DNA of 64,000 nucleotides from Bacteroidota bacterium (GTDB lineage: Bacteria > Bacteroidota > Bacteroidia > Chitinophagales > Chitinophagaceae), in NCBI GenBank assembly GCA_030706605.1, contig JAUZOE010000015.1, positions 17,332 to 81,331 of the forward strand, read 5' to 3'. Positions 18,266 through 28,488 of this stretch are shown piece by piece (the stretch's first letter is position 1; every line of letters starts with the position of its first letter). Below the pieces are notes generated by a model. That model worked only from the letters and a program-made list of their open reading frames with translations. It was not told where the DNA came from and did no database searches. The position numbers were made by a program, and so were the translations under genes.

Positions 18266-19894
18266 ATGAACATAGAGATGAATAAAAATGAGGATGCTAA
18301 TAAAATGGGGTGGGGCCATCTCAAAAGAATATTCGAAAAAATAGAAGAAGGCGGAGGAAAAAAAGCAATTCAAAAACAAAGAGAAAGAAATAAATTAACC
18401 GCCAGGGAAAGAATTGCGTACCTCCTGGACAAGAATCACCCATTTCTTGAGATAGGCGCTTTTGCAGGATATGGAATGTATGAAGAATATGGCGGATGTC
18501 CGGCAGGAGGAGTGGTTGCTGGCGTCGGTTATGTAAAAGGCAAACAATGTGTGATAGTTGCCAACGATCAAACTGTAAAAGCCGGAGCCTGGTTTCCCAT
18601 TACAGCAAAGAAAAATCTCCGCATGCAGGAGATTGCTATGGAAAATAATTTGCCCATAATTTATCTGGTAGATAGTGCCGGCGTTTTCCTGCCTATGCAG
18701 GATGAAATCTTTCCTGACAAAGAACATTTCGGACGTATCTTTCGCAATAATTCAAAAATGAGCGCTATGGGCATCACCCAGATTGCTGCCCTAATGGGGC
18801 CTTGTGTTGCAGGTGGCGCTTATTTGCCCATAATGAGTGATGAGACATTGATGGTAGAAGGGAATAGCTCAATATTCTTAGCCGGACCTTATTTGGTGAA
18901 AGCTGCCATTGGAGAAATTACCGATAATGAAACCCTTGGTGGCGCAGAAACCCATACAGAAATAAGCGGCATTGCAGACTATAAATTTAAAAACGAAGAG
19001 GAATGTCTTGACCACGTTAAAAATATTATTTCCAAAATAGGAGATTTTCCAAAAGCAGGTTTCAATCGAATAGAACCTGCTTCGCCTGCGAAAGACCCTT
19101 CCGAAGTTTACAGCATTTTTCCTGAAAGAAATCTGAAGCCCTATGATATGCATGAAATTATTGATTGCATTGTTGATGCTTCTTCATTTTATGAATTTAA
19201 AGAAGGATATGGCAAAACCATTATCTGCGGCTATGCCCGCATTGATGGATGGGCTGTCGGCATTGTAGCCAATCAACGATTAAATATTAAAAACAAAAAA
19301 GGAGAAATACAAATGGGCGGAGTCATTTATAATGACAGCGCCGACAAGGGGGCAAGATTCGTAATGAATTGTAACCAGAAAAAAATTCCGCTCATATTTT
19401 TACAGGATATTACCGGGTTCATGGTGGGCAGCAGAAGTGAACATGCAGGCATCATAAAAGATGGTGCTAAAATGGTAAATGCAGTAGCTAATTCAGTTGT
19501 TCCCAAAATCACATTTATACTAGGAAATTCTTATGGCGCAGGAAATTATGCCATGTGCGGAAAAGCCTATGACCCAAGATTTATTTATGCCTGGCCATCT
19601 GCAAAAATTGCTGTTATGGGTGGCGAACAGGCAGCAAAAACTTTATGGCAAATAGAAGCAGCTTCTTTAAAGGCTAAAGGAAAAGAAATTACCCCCGAAT
19701 ATGAAAACCAATTTTTAAGGAAGATGACTGATAAATACGCCTCTCAAACTTCTGCATTATATGCCGCATCCCGTTTATGGGTTGATGCCATTATTGATCC
19801 TAAAGAAACCAGGAATATTATTTCTGAAAATCTTGCCGCAGCTAACCATAATCCCCATACAGCCGAATTTAGAACCGGGGTATTCCAGGTTTAA
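18266..19894 (+). CDS. Acyl-CoA carboxylase beta (carboxyltransferase) subunit, methylcrotonoyl-CoA-like
   Basis: The 542-residue length and sequence fit the biotin-dependent acyl-CoA carboxyltransferase beta family. The segments VDSAGVFLPMQDEIFPDKEH, GPCVAGGAYLPIMSDETLMV and LAGPYLVKAAIGEITDNETL follow the methylcrotonoyl-CoA carboxylase beta pattern more closely than propionyl-CoA carboxylase. The C-terminal half has LQDITGFMVGS and LGNSYGAGNYAMCGKAYDPR, the second oxyanion region. It would transfer carboxyl from biotin to an acyl-CoA in leucine or related catabolism. No biotin carboxylase alpha subunit is adjacent, so it is an orphan beta gene in this window. The first ATG at 18266 is used; an internal ATG (MNKNEDANK) four codons on is possible. 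Confidence 0.88.
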   Translation: MNIEMNKNEDANKMGWGHLKRIFEKIEEGGGKKAIQKQRERNKLTARERIAYLLDKNHPFLEIGAFAGYGMYEEYGGCPAGGVVAGVGYVKGKQCVIVANDQTVKAGAWFPITAKKNLRMQEIAMENNLPIIYLVDSAGVFLPMQDEIFPDKEHFGRIFRNNSKMSAMGITQIAALMGPCVAGGAYLPIMSDETLMVEGNSSIFLAGPYLVKAAIGEITDNETLGGAETHTEISGIADYKFKNEEECLDHVKNIISKIGDFPKAGFNRIEPASPAKDPSEVYSIFPERNLKPYDMHEIIDCIVDASSFYEFKEGYGKTIICGYARIDGWAVGIVANQRLNIKNKKGEIQMGGVIYNDSADKGARFVMNCNQKKIPLIFLQDITGFMVGSRSEHAGIIKDGAKMVNAVANSVVPKITFILGNSYGAGNYAMCGKAYDPRFIYAWPSAKIAVMGGEQAAKTLWQIEAASLKAKGKEITPEYENQFLRKMTDKYASQTSALYAASRLWVDAIIDPKETRNIISENLAAANHNPHTAEFRTGVFQV

Positions 19895-19979
19895 TTTTTC
19901 TTTATTTTTAAAAAGAAAAAGTATATTTCTAAACTAAAGCATAACCAAATTACTAAATTCATTTCTTCATTTATTATCA

Positions 19980-20456
19980 ATGAAACAAAATATAATCAAT
20001 ATTTATACCGACGGATCTTCGCGTGGAAACCCCGGCCCTGGAGGTTATGGCGTAGTGATGATTTGGGGAAATATAAAAAAAGAATTATCACAGGGATACA
20101 GGCTTACTACCAATAACCGTATGGAATTAATGGCGGTAATTGCCGCTTTGGAAGCATTGAAGAAAAATGAACTTGACTTAATGATTTACTCAGATAGTAA
20201 TTATGTGGTAAAAGCAGTAATGCAGGGCTGGCTTAATAAATGGATAAAAACCAATTTTAAAGGCGGTATTAAAAACAGTGATTTATGGCTGAGGTACCAT
20301 GCACTCTCAAAAATGCATAAAATTCATTTTACCTGGGTAAAAGGTCATGCAGAAAATGCAATGAACAATCGATGTGATGAACTGGCAACAGAGGCTGCCG
20401 ATGGGAAAAATTTGTTGGCAGATGAAGGGTATGAAGCGGTAATCAAAAAAAACTAA
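19980..20456 (+). CDS. rnhA: Ribonuclease HI
   Basis: This 158-residue protein has all active-site residues: Asp11 in YTDGSSRGNPG, Glu49 in NNRMEL, Asp72 in YSDSNYV, His123 in VKGHAEN and Asp133 in NRCDELA. It degrades the RNA strand of RNA-DNA hybrids. The length is normal for bacterial RNase HI, and it is probably a single-gene unit between the carboxylase gene and the DUF6580 gene. Confidence 0.97.
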   Translation: MKQNIINIYTDGSSRGNPGPGGYGVVMIWGNIKKELSQGYRLTTNNRMELMAVIAALEALKKNELDLMIYSDSNYVVKAVMQGWLNKWIKTNFKGGIKNSDLWLRYHALSKMHKIHFTWVKGHAENAMNNRCDELATEAADGKNLLADEGYEAVIKKN

Positions 20457-20518
20457 GCATATCCTGTTTGAATAGGCATTTGCTGTAACTAGAAATAGAT
20501 TTAAAAAATTATATTTCT

Positions 20519-20526
20519 TACTTTTG
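20519..20526 (+). promoter_or_regulatory. Candidate -7 element TACTTTTG before the DUF6580 gene
   Basis: TACTTTTG matches the Bacteroidota -7 consensus TAnnTTTG and lies 14 bp before the ATG at 20541, giving a very short leader. No clear -33 TTTG was found at the expected spacing. Confidence 0.35.
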
Positions 20527-20540
20527 CCAAAATACTCAGC

Positions 20541-21116
20541 ATGAAAATTAGCAAACAGATATTAGGCAGCTTTATATTACTAATCATTATTGCCTCTCTT
20601 TATAGAATTATGCCGGGACGCCCTTATGGTTTTGCCCCTCAGATTGCTATGGCTATTTTTGGTGGAGCTATTATTAAAGATAAAAAATTAGCATTTATAC
20701 TTCCACTCTTATCGATGTTTGTTTCAGATTCATTGTATCAATTATTATTCATCAATGGAGTGGGTAATATCCCCGGTTTTTATGAAGGTCAGCTCATGAA
20801 CTACTTATTATTTGCCGGACTTACTGTATTTGGATTTTTCATTAAAAACTTAAATGTCAAAAGTATTGCGTTAGCTTCCCTTACTGCCCCCACAGCTTAT
20901 TTTTTAATCTCCAACTTTTTGGTGTGGATCAGTTCTTCACCATTGGCAGGCCTGCAGAGACCTAAAACTTTCAGTGGACTATTATTGTGTTACAGTGATG
21001 GGTTGCCTTTTTATCCCTGGAGTGTTGCGGCTACTTTTGTTTTCTCTGCTGTTTTATTTGGAAGTTTTTATTTTATGACCAAGCCATCAAAAAAATTAGC
21101 TACTACCCAAAAGTAG
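20541..21116 (+). CDS. DUF6580 family putative transport (S-component-like) membrane protein
   Basis: This 191-residue protein has about five hydrophobic segments. The family pattern is RIMPGRPYGFAPQIAMAIFG near the N-terminus, FVSDSLYQLLF in the middle and SNFLVWISS later. The family resembles substrate-binding components of energy-coupling-factor transporters, but its substrate is unknown. It has its own -7-like element and lies between rnhA and the yraN-like gene. Confidence 0.75.
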   Translation: MKISKQILGSFILLIIIASLYRIMPGRPYGFAPQIAMAIFGGAIIKDKKLAFILPLLSMFVSDSLYQLLFINGVGNIPGFYEGQLMNYLLFAGLTVFGFFIKNLNVKSIALASLTAPTAYFLISNFLVWISSSPLAGLQRPKTFSGLLLCYSDGLPFYPWSVAATFVFSAVLFGSFYFMTKPSKKLATTQK

Positions 21117-21199
21117 TTATTGATAGATTAGTGAGAATGGAAGATAAGTTGATTGCTGAATATCAATTCCGGCTATTTGATGTCTGATCCTCTCAACAA

Positions 21200-21559
21200 A
21201 TGGCACATCACAATCAAACAGGATTTCTTGGCGAAAAAATGGCTGAAGAATATCTTCTGCAAAAAGGCTTTTTAATACTTCATCAAAACTGGCGTCATGG
21301 CCATTGGGAAGTAGATTTCATAGCTTCATTAAACAATACCTTACATTTTATAGAAGTAAAGACGAGGAGAACAAAAAAATTTGGTTATCCCGAAGAAGAT
21401 GTTACCAAAAAAAAGATAACCAATCTTATTAATGCTTCAGAAGAATATTTATATCTAAATCCAGAATGGAAGAATATTCAATTTGATATTTTATCCATCA
21501 ACTTATTAAAAAATCAACCTCCTGCATTTTTCTTTATAGAAGATATATATATTTCTTAA
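21200..21559 (+). CDS. YraN family putative endonuclease-like protein (UPF0102)
   Basis: This 119-residue protein has the UPF0102 layout: LGEKMAEEYLLQKGF, NWRHGHWEVDFIA and the nuclease-like core FIEVKTRR (E-x-K). The D/E-x-K pattern relates it to Holliday-junction-resolvase-like folds, but its cellular role is not established. It ends at 21559, 78 bp before the next gene. Confidence 0.85.
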   Translation: MAHHNQTGFLGEKMAEEYLLQKGFLILHQNWRHGHWEVDFIASLNNTLHFIEVKTRRTKKFGYPEEDVTKKKITNLINASEEYLYLNPEWKNIQFDILSINLLKNQPPAFFFIEDIYIS

Positions 21560-21637
21560 TTTTAAGAAATATTTGAAAGAGCCAATATCATTGCAATTTT
21601 ACGTCTGACCAATATTTATATAATACCGACTTTTCTT

Positions 21638-24600
21638 ATGAAAAGAATTTTATCTACATTTTTCCTATTTCTTTTTATTAGCCCGTTTGCTTTGTGCCAG
21701 GTGCATCCTGTTGAAATCCTCAAAGGAAATCTTACGGGCATAAGTGAACAACTCAGAAACTTACCTACCTCATCCAAAGGAAAGATTAAAGAAAAAGAAG
21801 AGGATGAGCGTATTAATAAAAGAGTGAAATTTAATGTGGATAATGCCAATGCAAAATCTGCTGATGGAGCCTTACAACGTATTCAGTCTATTTCGGGAAT
21901 ACAAAAAACAACTTCAACCTCACCTGAAATCACCTTCAACGGAAACAGCCAGGCAGATAATAATGCATTAGGACTGGCAGTTGTTCCTCCGGACCCTGTA
22001 ATGGCAGCAGGGCCAAACAACGTAGTACAGATGATCAATTTATGCCATAGTGTTTTTGACAAATCGGGAACCAGGATTAGTGGGCCTGTTAAATTCAGTT
22101 CAATAGCTCCCGGTGCCACTGATAACGGAGACCCGATTGTGATTTATGATAACCTGGCAGACCGTTGGGTGTTAATGCAATTTTCTGATGTATTAACAGG
22201 AGATGATAAATTAATTATTTGTGTTTCTAAAACAAATGATCCCGCAGGCGCTTATTACATATATACCTTTCCATTCACCAATATATTGCCAGATTATCCA
22301 CATATCGCTGTTTGGAATAACAGTTATGTTATCACGACACATGAGTTCAACTCTCCTTCAGGTTCGGGATATGTCGGGCAGGGCTTTTATGCTGTTGACC
22401 GGGCCAAGATGTTAGCAGGATTTCCTACCTCTACCCTGATACGATTTAGCGTAAGCAATGATGGTGGCAATTTGCCAGCATCAATAGAAGGCATGAAAAC
22501 ACCTGAACCGAATTCACCTACAATGTTTTTTACTTGGGATTCTGATGAAACAGGAGCGGCAACAGACCGCCTGCAAGTGCGAACTATGAATGTGGATTTT
22601 GATAACCCGGCATCTTCCACTCTAAGCAGTCCTGTTATTCTGAATACTTCAGCATTTGACGGAAGATCACCATCAGTTGCCGGAGCCATAGAACAATCAG
22701 GATCATCAAATGATTTAGATGCCATTGCAGACAGAATGATGAGCCGTGTAGTTTATCGCAGATTTGATAATTATGAATCGGTAGTAATGAATTATACGGT
22801 AAACATTAGTGGTGTAAATCCAACAAAAGACTCTACCTACCAAAGCGCAATACGCTGGTATGAATTAAGAAGAAGTACGCCTGCTTCCCCCTGGACAATT
22901 TATCAACAATCAACTTATGCACCTGATGTTATTGACCCTGTAAATGGATTCAATAATTGGATGGGCTCTATCGATATTAATCAAAAAGGAAATATTGGAA
23001 TTGCCTACAGCCGGTCGGGAAAAACAGGATTCCCGGACCTATACTATGCGATAAGAAAAAACACGGATGCACTCTCTACTATGGAGCCACAGCAGGTATT
23101 TTATGCATCAGAAGGTTCACAAACTTCTTCCAGTCATCGCTGGGGTGACTATTCGTCTATGAATATAGATCCCGCTGATGATGAATCTTTCTGGTTTACC
23201 GGTGAATATTATCCATCTACCACTTCTACCGGATTTAGAACAAGGATAGGAAAATTTTTAATTACAGACACATCTGCAACTCCCACGGTGCATTTTAAAT
23301 TTGGTGGTACCATTGCAAGATTATCGGAAATAACCAATTTAACAAGCGGTTCATCCTGTATTACCTATAAAGATTACCCCATAACACTGGTAGTAGATCA
23401 GGCTCCTTCTCAACCTGCAACAATTTCATTGAGTGCAAGTGGAACAGCTACACAGGGTGTAGATTATGATCTTATTTACGCCTCTCCATTAACATTGAGT
23501 GCTGGTAATTTATCTCAACAAATCACTTTGAGAGTTTATGATGCAGCACAAAGTGAACCAGATAAATTTATTGATCTTTCTTATTCAATAAATGCAAACG
23601 GTGGAAATGCGGTAGCTGCAGCTTATAATCAAAAAAATCGTATAACTATAATTGGTAAAGCTGCCATAGATCCCTTAAATTTTGTAACCCCTGTCTATGG
23701 AACACCTACTACTATTTTTTCAGATAATTTTGATACAGTTACTACCAGTTTGGGTGCCTGGAAGGAACAGGTTATAAATACTGCAACCGGTAATGTCAAT
23801 CATTTTAAAGTAGGAACTAATGCAGGGAATGGATTCAGTAATCAAGCGCTTTATATCTCCAATAATGATGATACTATTAAATATAGCAATACTGCAAGTG
23901 GCACACTAATATTAAGAGCTGTTTCTCCAATTATCAATGCGACTGGTAAGGAAAAAATTTCTGTCTCATTTAAATATAAGTGCCTGGGCGAAACCCCTGC
24001 TGTTGATTACGGCTCTTTATATTATTCAACCGACGGAGGAACCACCTGGACGGAAGCTGATCCCAATAATAAACTTATTTCAAATACTACTGTTGTAACT
24101 AAAACCATAAATCTACCCCCTGATGCTGATAATGCATCTAATTTGCAAATTGCTTTCCAATGGAAAAATGACAACTCAACGCAAAACCAACCTCCATTAG
24201 GTGTTGATTCAGTAGTGGTAAACGGTACTCCTGTTTTTTATAACTCTGCTATTCAGACAGCAATAAATACAAGTACTATAGGCACTTTCAGCCTGGGACC
24301 ATCACAAACGGTATCTTTTATTGATACTGCTTCTAATAAAATAATGGCTACTATAATTAATAATTCCTCCTTTAATTTTGGCTGTACAAAAGTAGAAGTT
24401 GACCGTGCCGGAACAAGCGCTGTTAATTTCAATACCACTAATGCTTCAGAAAGAGTAGCTTCCAAAACTTTTAAAATTACACCGCAATTTAACAACCCAA
24501 CAGCCTCCTACACGCTTCGCCTTTATTATACCGAAGCAGAAATCGCCGGATGGGAAGCTGCTACAGGACTAAACAGGAGCCAGATTCAACTTGTAAAAGT

Positions 24601-25315
24601 TGATGGCAACAACAGGATTCAAGACGTTACCCCTGCTAATCAAACCAGTTACAGTTATTCAATCAATAGCACTACACCTTCCTCCCTGGGATCAGATGGA
24701 ATTATTTATGAACACACGTTTGCATCTAATAGCTTGCTAGCCGGGTTGGGTATCGGCACTCCCCCCACTTTGTTAGCAGTACCAATCACTCTTTTAGAAT
24801 TCAGCGGTATATATCAAAAAAATAAGGGTAACCTACTATCCTGGAAGGTTACCAACCAGCTAAATGTAAATTTATATGAATTAGAATCTTCAACAGATGG
24901 AATCCATTTTAAAGGAACCGGTACTGTGACTCCAATCAATACAAATAACGGGGACATTTCCTATGATTACCTGGATCAGAATTATGTGCAGGGCGATAAT
25001 TTTTACCGGTTAAAAACCTCATATAATAACGGAACCTTCGAATATTCTTCTATTGTATTGATCAATGTGAATGATAATGGAAATAGCATCATTATTTATC
25101 CCAACCCGGTAAATGACATACTATTTTTGAATTATAAAGGCACCTCAAAAGATATAAAAATCCAGGTGATTGATGCTACTGGCAGAACCGTATACATGTC
25201 CAAAACAATCGTCAATAACCCTTTAAAAATCCCAGTTCACAATCTAAGTCCGGGAGAGTATATTTTAAGAGTTTATGACGCGACAGGAGTATACAGCACT
25301 AAGTTTATCAGGTGA
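21638..25315 (+). CDS. Large secreted protein with T9SS type A C-terminal sorting domain
   Basis: This 1225-residue protein starts with a signal peptide (FLFLFISPFALCQ) and ends with a type IX secretion sorting domain (IIIYPNPVNDILFL, IQVIDATGRTVY, LSPGEYILRVYD). It should therefore cross the outer membrane through T9SS and be surface-attached or released. Residues about 90-530 look like a repetitive beta-propeller-type region. A Calx-beta-like segment (ATISLSASGTATQGVDYDLI) follows at about 590, and a carbohydrate-binding-like jelly-roll segment (DNFDTVTTSLGAWKEQVI) at about 700-850. No catalytic domain is recognised. An adhesin or scavenging role is a guess. It is convergent with aroC. Confidence 0.85.
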   Translation: MKRILSTFFLFLFISPFALCQVHPVEILKGNLTGISEQLRNLPTSSKGKIKEKEEDERINKRVKFNVDNANAKSADGALQRIQSISGIQKTTSTSPEITFNGNSQADNNALGLAVVPPDPVMAAGPNNVVQMINLCHSVFDKSGTRISGPVKFSSIAPGATDNGDPIVIYDNLADRWVLMQFSDVLTGDDKLIICVSKTNDPAGAYYIYTFPFTNILPDYPHIAVWNNSYVITTHEFNSPSGSGYVGQGFYAVDRAKMLAGFPTSTLIRFSVSNDGGNLPASIEGMKTPEPNSPTMFFTWDSDETGAATDRLQVRTMNVDFDNPASSTLSSPVILNTSAFDGRSPSVAGAIEQSGSSNDLDAIADRMMSRVVYRRFDNYESVVMNYTVNISGVNPTKDSTYQSAIRWYELRRSTPASPWTIYQQSTYAPDVIDPVNGFNNWMGSIDINQKGNIGIAYSRSGKTGFPDLYYAIRKNTDALSTMEPQQVFYASEGSQTSSSHRWGDYSSMNIDPADDESFWFTGEYYPSTTSTGFRTRIGKFLITDTSATPTVHFKFGGTIARLSEITNLTSGSSCITYKDYPITLVVDQAPSQPATISLSASGTATQGVDYDLIYASPLTLSAGNLSQQITLRVYDAAQSEPDKFIDLSYSINANGGNAVAAAYNQKNRITIIGKAAIDPLNFVTPVYGTPTTIFSDNFDTVTTSLGAWKEQVINTATGNVNHFKVGTNAGNGFSNQALYISNNDDTIKYSNTASGTLILRAVSPIINATGKEKISVSFKYKCLGETPAVDYGSLYYSTDGGTTWTEADPNNKLISNTTVVTKTINLPPDADNASNLQIAFQWKNDNSTQNQPPLGVDSVVVNGTPVFYNSAIQTAINTSTIGTFSLGPSQTVSFIDTASNKIMATIINNSSFNFGCTKVEVDRAGTSAVNFNTTNASERVASKTFKITPQFNNPTASYTLRLYYTEAEIAGWEAATGLNRSQIQLVKVDGNNRIQDVTPANQTSYSYSINSTTPSSLGSDGIIYEHTFASNSLLAGLGIGTPPTLLAVPITLLEFSGIYQKNKGNLLSWKVTNQLNVNLYELESSTDGIHFKGTGTVTPINTNNGDISYDYLDQNYVQGDNFYRLKTSYNNGTFEYSSIVLINVNDNGNSIIIYPNPVNDILFLNYKGTSKDIKIQVIDATGRTVYMSKTIVNNPLKIPVHNLSPGEYILRVYDATGVYSTKFIR

Positions 25316-25363
25316 ATGATGAATCCAATCTAAATTCACCATTTTAAGACAGGTTATTATTTT

Positions 25364-26350
25364 TTATTTTTGAGCTAGCAAATCAGCCAAAACTATTGCT
25401 GTTACTGCTTCCAGAACCACCGGAACTCTTAAAGCAATACAAAGATCATGGCGCCCTTTCACAGAAAAAGGCTCTACAGTACCGGTTTCAACATTCAATG
25501 TTTGCTGCTCTTTTGATGTAGAGGAAGTGGGTTTTACCACTATACGAAATATCAAATCATTACCATTAGTAATTCCGCCGACAATTCCCCCGGCATTATT
25601 GGTTGCCGTAGTGCCATCCGCATTTATAAGAGAATCGTTATGATCACTTCCAAACATTTTTGCCGCTGCGAATCCGGCACCAAACTCAATTCCTTTTACA
25701 GCAGGAATCGAAAAAACAGCATGACTCAGCAATGATTCCGCAGAATCAAAAAATGGTTCGCCAAGGCCAATTGGTAAATTGGTAACTCTACATTCTACGA
25801 TTCCTCCAACAGAATCTTTGGCCTCAATAGCTTTTTGCAATCCTTTTTCCAGGTCTTTTTCTCCTCCTATTTCAAGAATGGTTGAATTAATTTGTATCTT
25901 TTTATCCGCAGAATAGGATTCAATTACTTTTTTAGCAACAACTCCGGCAGCGACTAAAGCAACCGTCAGCCTTCCGCTGAAATGCCCGCCACCACGATAG
26001 TCTTCAAATCCATTAAATTTTTTATGGGCTACAAAATCAGCATGCCCTGGGCGGGGAACGGCTCTTTGCTTTTCATAATCGCCACTCCTGGTATTGCTGT
26101 TTTTAAATAGAATAGTGATAGGTGAACCTGCGCTCTTTCCGTTAAAAACGCCGCTGATAATTTCCGGTACATCATCTTCTTTTCTTGGTGTAGTACCTTT
26201 TGCACCCGGTTTTCTCCTGTCTATATCTTCTTTAAAATCTTCCGGCGCAATCCCAATCCCCGGCGGGCAGCCGTCAATTACGATCCCTACATATTCGCCA
26301 TGCGATTGGCCTAATATCTGCACTCTGAAATTTTTCCCAAAAGAATTCAT
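25364..26350 (-). CDS. aroC: Chorismate synthase
   Basis: This 328-residue enzyme has the chorismate synthase signatures [26 protein letters not shown] and [27 protein letters not shown], and the flavin/substrate region [17 protein letters not shown]. It makes chorismate from EPSP using reduced FMN, the last step of the shikimate pathway. It is somewhat shorter than the usual 350-360 residues but complete at both ends (final DLLAQK). It is convergent with the T9SS protein gene and 141 bp downstream of era. Confidence 0.95.
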   Translation of the reverse strand: [328 protein letters not shown]

Positions 26351-26491
26351 CTTGTTATTTTTAGCCCTACTTCCCTTCAGCGGAAGGTATTATGGCAAGT
26401 TTATAAAATTTAAATATTCGTGCTACTATCAAAAATATATATTATCTGTAAGCCCCAGTCAAAAATCTATACTCCAAATTTTCGAAATCAA

Positions 26492-27358
26492 TTAATATCC
26501 ATATTCACGTAATTGCAATTCGTTGTCCCTCCATTTGGGTCTTACTTTTACAAATAATTCAAGGAAAACCTTTCTACCTATAAACTCTTCGATATCTTTC
26601 CTGGCCATTGTACCCAATTGCTTGATCATTTTCCCTTCATGCCCTAAAACAATTCCTTTCTGGGTTTCTCTCTGCACAATAATATCTGCTGAGATTTTAG
26701 TCAATGTGTTTTTTTCTTTAAATTCCTGCACGAGAACCGTTGTTGAATAAGGAATTTCCTCAGAATATAAATAAAATATTTTTTCCCTGATCATCTCACT
26801 TACAAAAAATTTCATTGGAAGATCACTCAGGTTATCGCCCATATAAAACGGTTCCCCCTCAGGCAACATGGCAATAATTATTTTCAATAATTCTTCAACA
26901 CCCTTATTTTTTAAGGCAGAAATCTCAGCTACTTTTTTACAATATTTTTTATCGGTAAAAAAAGCATTAGCTTTTTCAATCGTTTCTTTACCGGCCACAT
27001 CAGTTTTATTAAGAACAACCAACGCAGGTACTTTCAGTGAAAGGTTTGAGAATATTTCATCTGCCTCCTGCAAATCATCTTTAATATCTACAATCAGCAA
27101 TGCCACATCAGCGTCTTCCAAACTGCCTTTTACCGCCTGCATCATTTTTTCATGCAACTTGTATTTTGGATCGATAATTCCCGGAGTGTCCGAAAAAATG
27201 ATTTGATAATTTTCCTGAGTAAGTATGCCTTTAATCCGGTGCCGCGTGGTTTGAACTTTTGGTGAAACGATAGCCAGTTTCTCTCCCATCAACGCATTGA
27301 GCAGGGTACTTTTACCGGCGTTGGGCTTCCCAAAAATATTTACAAATCCTGATTTCAT
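26492..27358 (-). CDS. era: GTPase Era
   Basis: This 288-residue protein has GTPase motifs G1 GKPNAGKST (10-18), G3 DTPG and G4 NKTD, and a C-terminal KH RNA-binding domain with LGHEGKMIKQLG. Era binds 16S rRNA and helps 30S ribosome maturation at the membrane. The length is normal. It is followed on the same strand by aroC. Confidence 0.97.
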   Translation of the reverse strand: MKSGFVNIFGKPNAGKSTLLNALMGEKLAIVSPKVQTTRHRIKGILTQENYQIIFSDTPGIIDPKYKLHEKMMQAVKGSLEDADVALLIVDIKDDLQEADEIFSNLSLKVPALVVLNKTDVAGKETIEKANAFFTDKKYCKKVAEISALKNKGVEELLKIIIAMLPEGEPFYMGDNLSDLPMKFFVSEMIREKIFYLYSEEIPYSTTVLVQEFKEKNTLTKISADIIVQRETQKGIVLGHEGKMIKQLGTMARKDIEEFIGRKVFLELFVKVRPKWRDNELQLREYGY

Positions 27359-27496
27359 AATTCCTGCGAAATTAATCCATTGAAAATTAAAACAGGGAAA
27401 TCACTTTTTGAACGAACGTAATTTTTATTCCCCCAAAATCTATTGAATTTTATACTGCCATTTCTAAAAAGGTACCGAGAAATTAAAATCAAATTA

Positions 27497-28318
27497 TCAG
27501 TTATTTTTTTGTGCATCACTCCCCCATCCCCATTTCAAAAAATCAGGAAAGGCACGAGCCCATGTTACCACATCGTGTTTACCATCTGCAAATTCAAGAT
27601 ATCGAATATCACTTTCAGCATCATAGCCCTTTTTTACCAATTCGTCTATTAATGATAAAGTATCATCAATGGAATCAATAATCCCATTATTATTCCTGTC
27701 GGCAGTTTCGTCAAGTGTGCCCGTCTCAAAAAAAAATTTCAGACCGGGAAAATAATTGCCATTTCTTATCTCATTATGCATAATCCTGTGATCTTCTTCT
27801 TTAAAAGAAGGATCATCCTGCGATAAGGAACGCCACCATAATGAACCACTGAATACACCTACTTTTGAAAAGGTCTCAGCATGATTCCACACTATATCCA
27901 AAGCGCTTAATCCTCCAAGCGAAAAACCACAAAATGATTTTTCTTTAAAGGAATGAAAAGCATATTCTTTTTTAATAAAAGGCAATAATTCTTCAAAAAT
28001 AAATTGAGTATATAATGCAGCTTTAATGCCAAGCCCCTGGTAATCGGGAATATTGGCTGTTCCATATTCATTCTTCCTGTCGGAGCCACAATGAATACCC
28101 ACACATAATAAAGGTGCTATGGTCTGTCCTGCGTACAATCCTTCCAGGATATCTTGAAAATGCATTGTCACCAGGTCCTGCCCATCATTTACTAAAAGCA
28201 GGTTTAATTCCTTAACACCTGTATTTTGCGGTGGTAAATAACAATCAATATTTACTTCTCTTTTTAAATATCCCGATAGTATAGTGTAAGACTGAATGAT
28301 AATTTCCCCCATTTTCAT
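27497..28318 (-). CDS. Alpha/beta-hydrolase esterase (esterase D-like)
   Basis: This 273-residue protein has a nucleophile elbow GFSLGG (Ser in the middle), an upstream LLVNDGQDL and a C-terminal GKHDVVTWARAFPDF containing the probable catalytic His. The pattern matches the putative esterase (Fes/EsD-like) family. It has no signal peptide, so it is probably cytoplasmic. The substrate is unknown. It is transcribed divergently from the ATP-grasp gene at 28489. Confidence 0.82.
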   Translation of the reverse strand: MKMGEIIIQSYTILSGYLKREVNIDCYLPPQNTGVKELNLLLVNDGQDLVTMHFQDILEGLYAGQTIAPLLCVGIHCGSDRKNEYGTANIPDYQGLGIKAALYTQFIFEELLPFIKKEYAFHSFKEKSFCGFSLGGLSALDIVWNHAETFSKVGVFSGSLWWRSLSQDDPSFKEEDHRIMHNEIRNGNYFPGLKFFFETGTLDETADRNNNGIIDSIDDTLSLIDELVKKGYDAESDIRYLEFADGKHDVVTWARAFPDFLKWGWGSDAQKNN

Positions 28319-28406
28319 ATGGTTTCAAAAATAGGCAAATTAAGCCCATCAAAGAATCTACTTTTATTATATTCATCTTCGGTCAATCATTTCGGGCGAA
28401 ATTAAT

Positions 28407-28438
28407 TTTGGTATATTAGCAATCAAAAGATAAATTTA
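28407..28438 (+). promoter_or_regulatory. Candidate promoter for the ATP-grasp/YbdK genes
   Basis: TTTG at 28407-28410 is followed after 20 bp by TAAATTTA (28431-28438), one base away from the -7 consensus TAnnTTTG. It lies 50 bp before the ATG at 28489. The match is by eye only. Confidence 0.3.
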
Positions 28439-28488
28439 GAAGCGAATAATTTCACCTCCACCGTTTTCCTTAATTCAAAAAAAATATT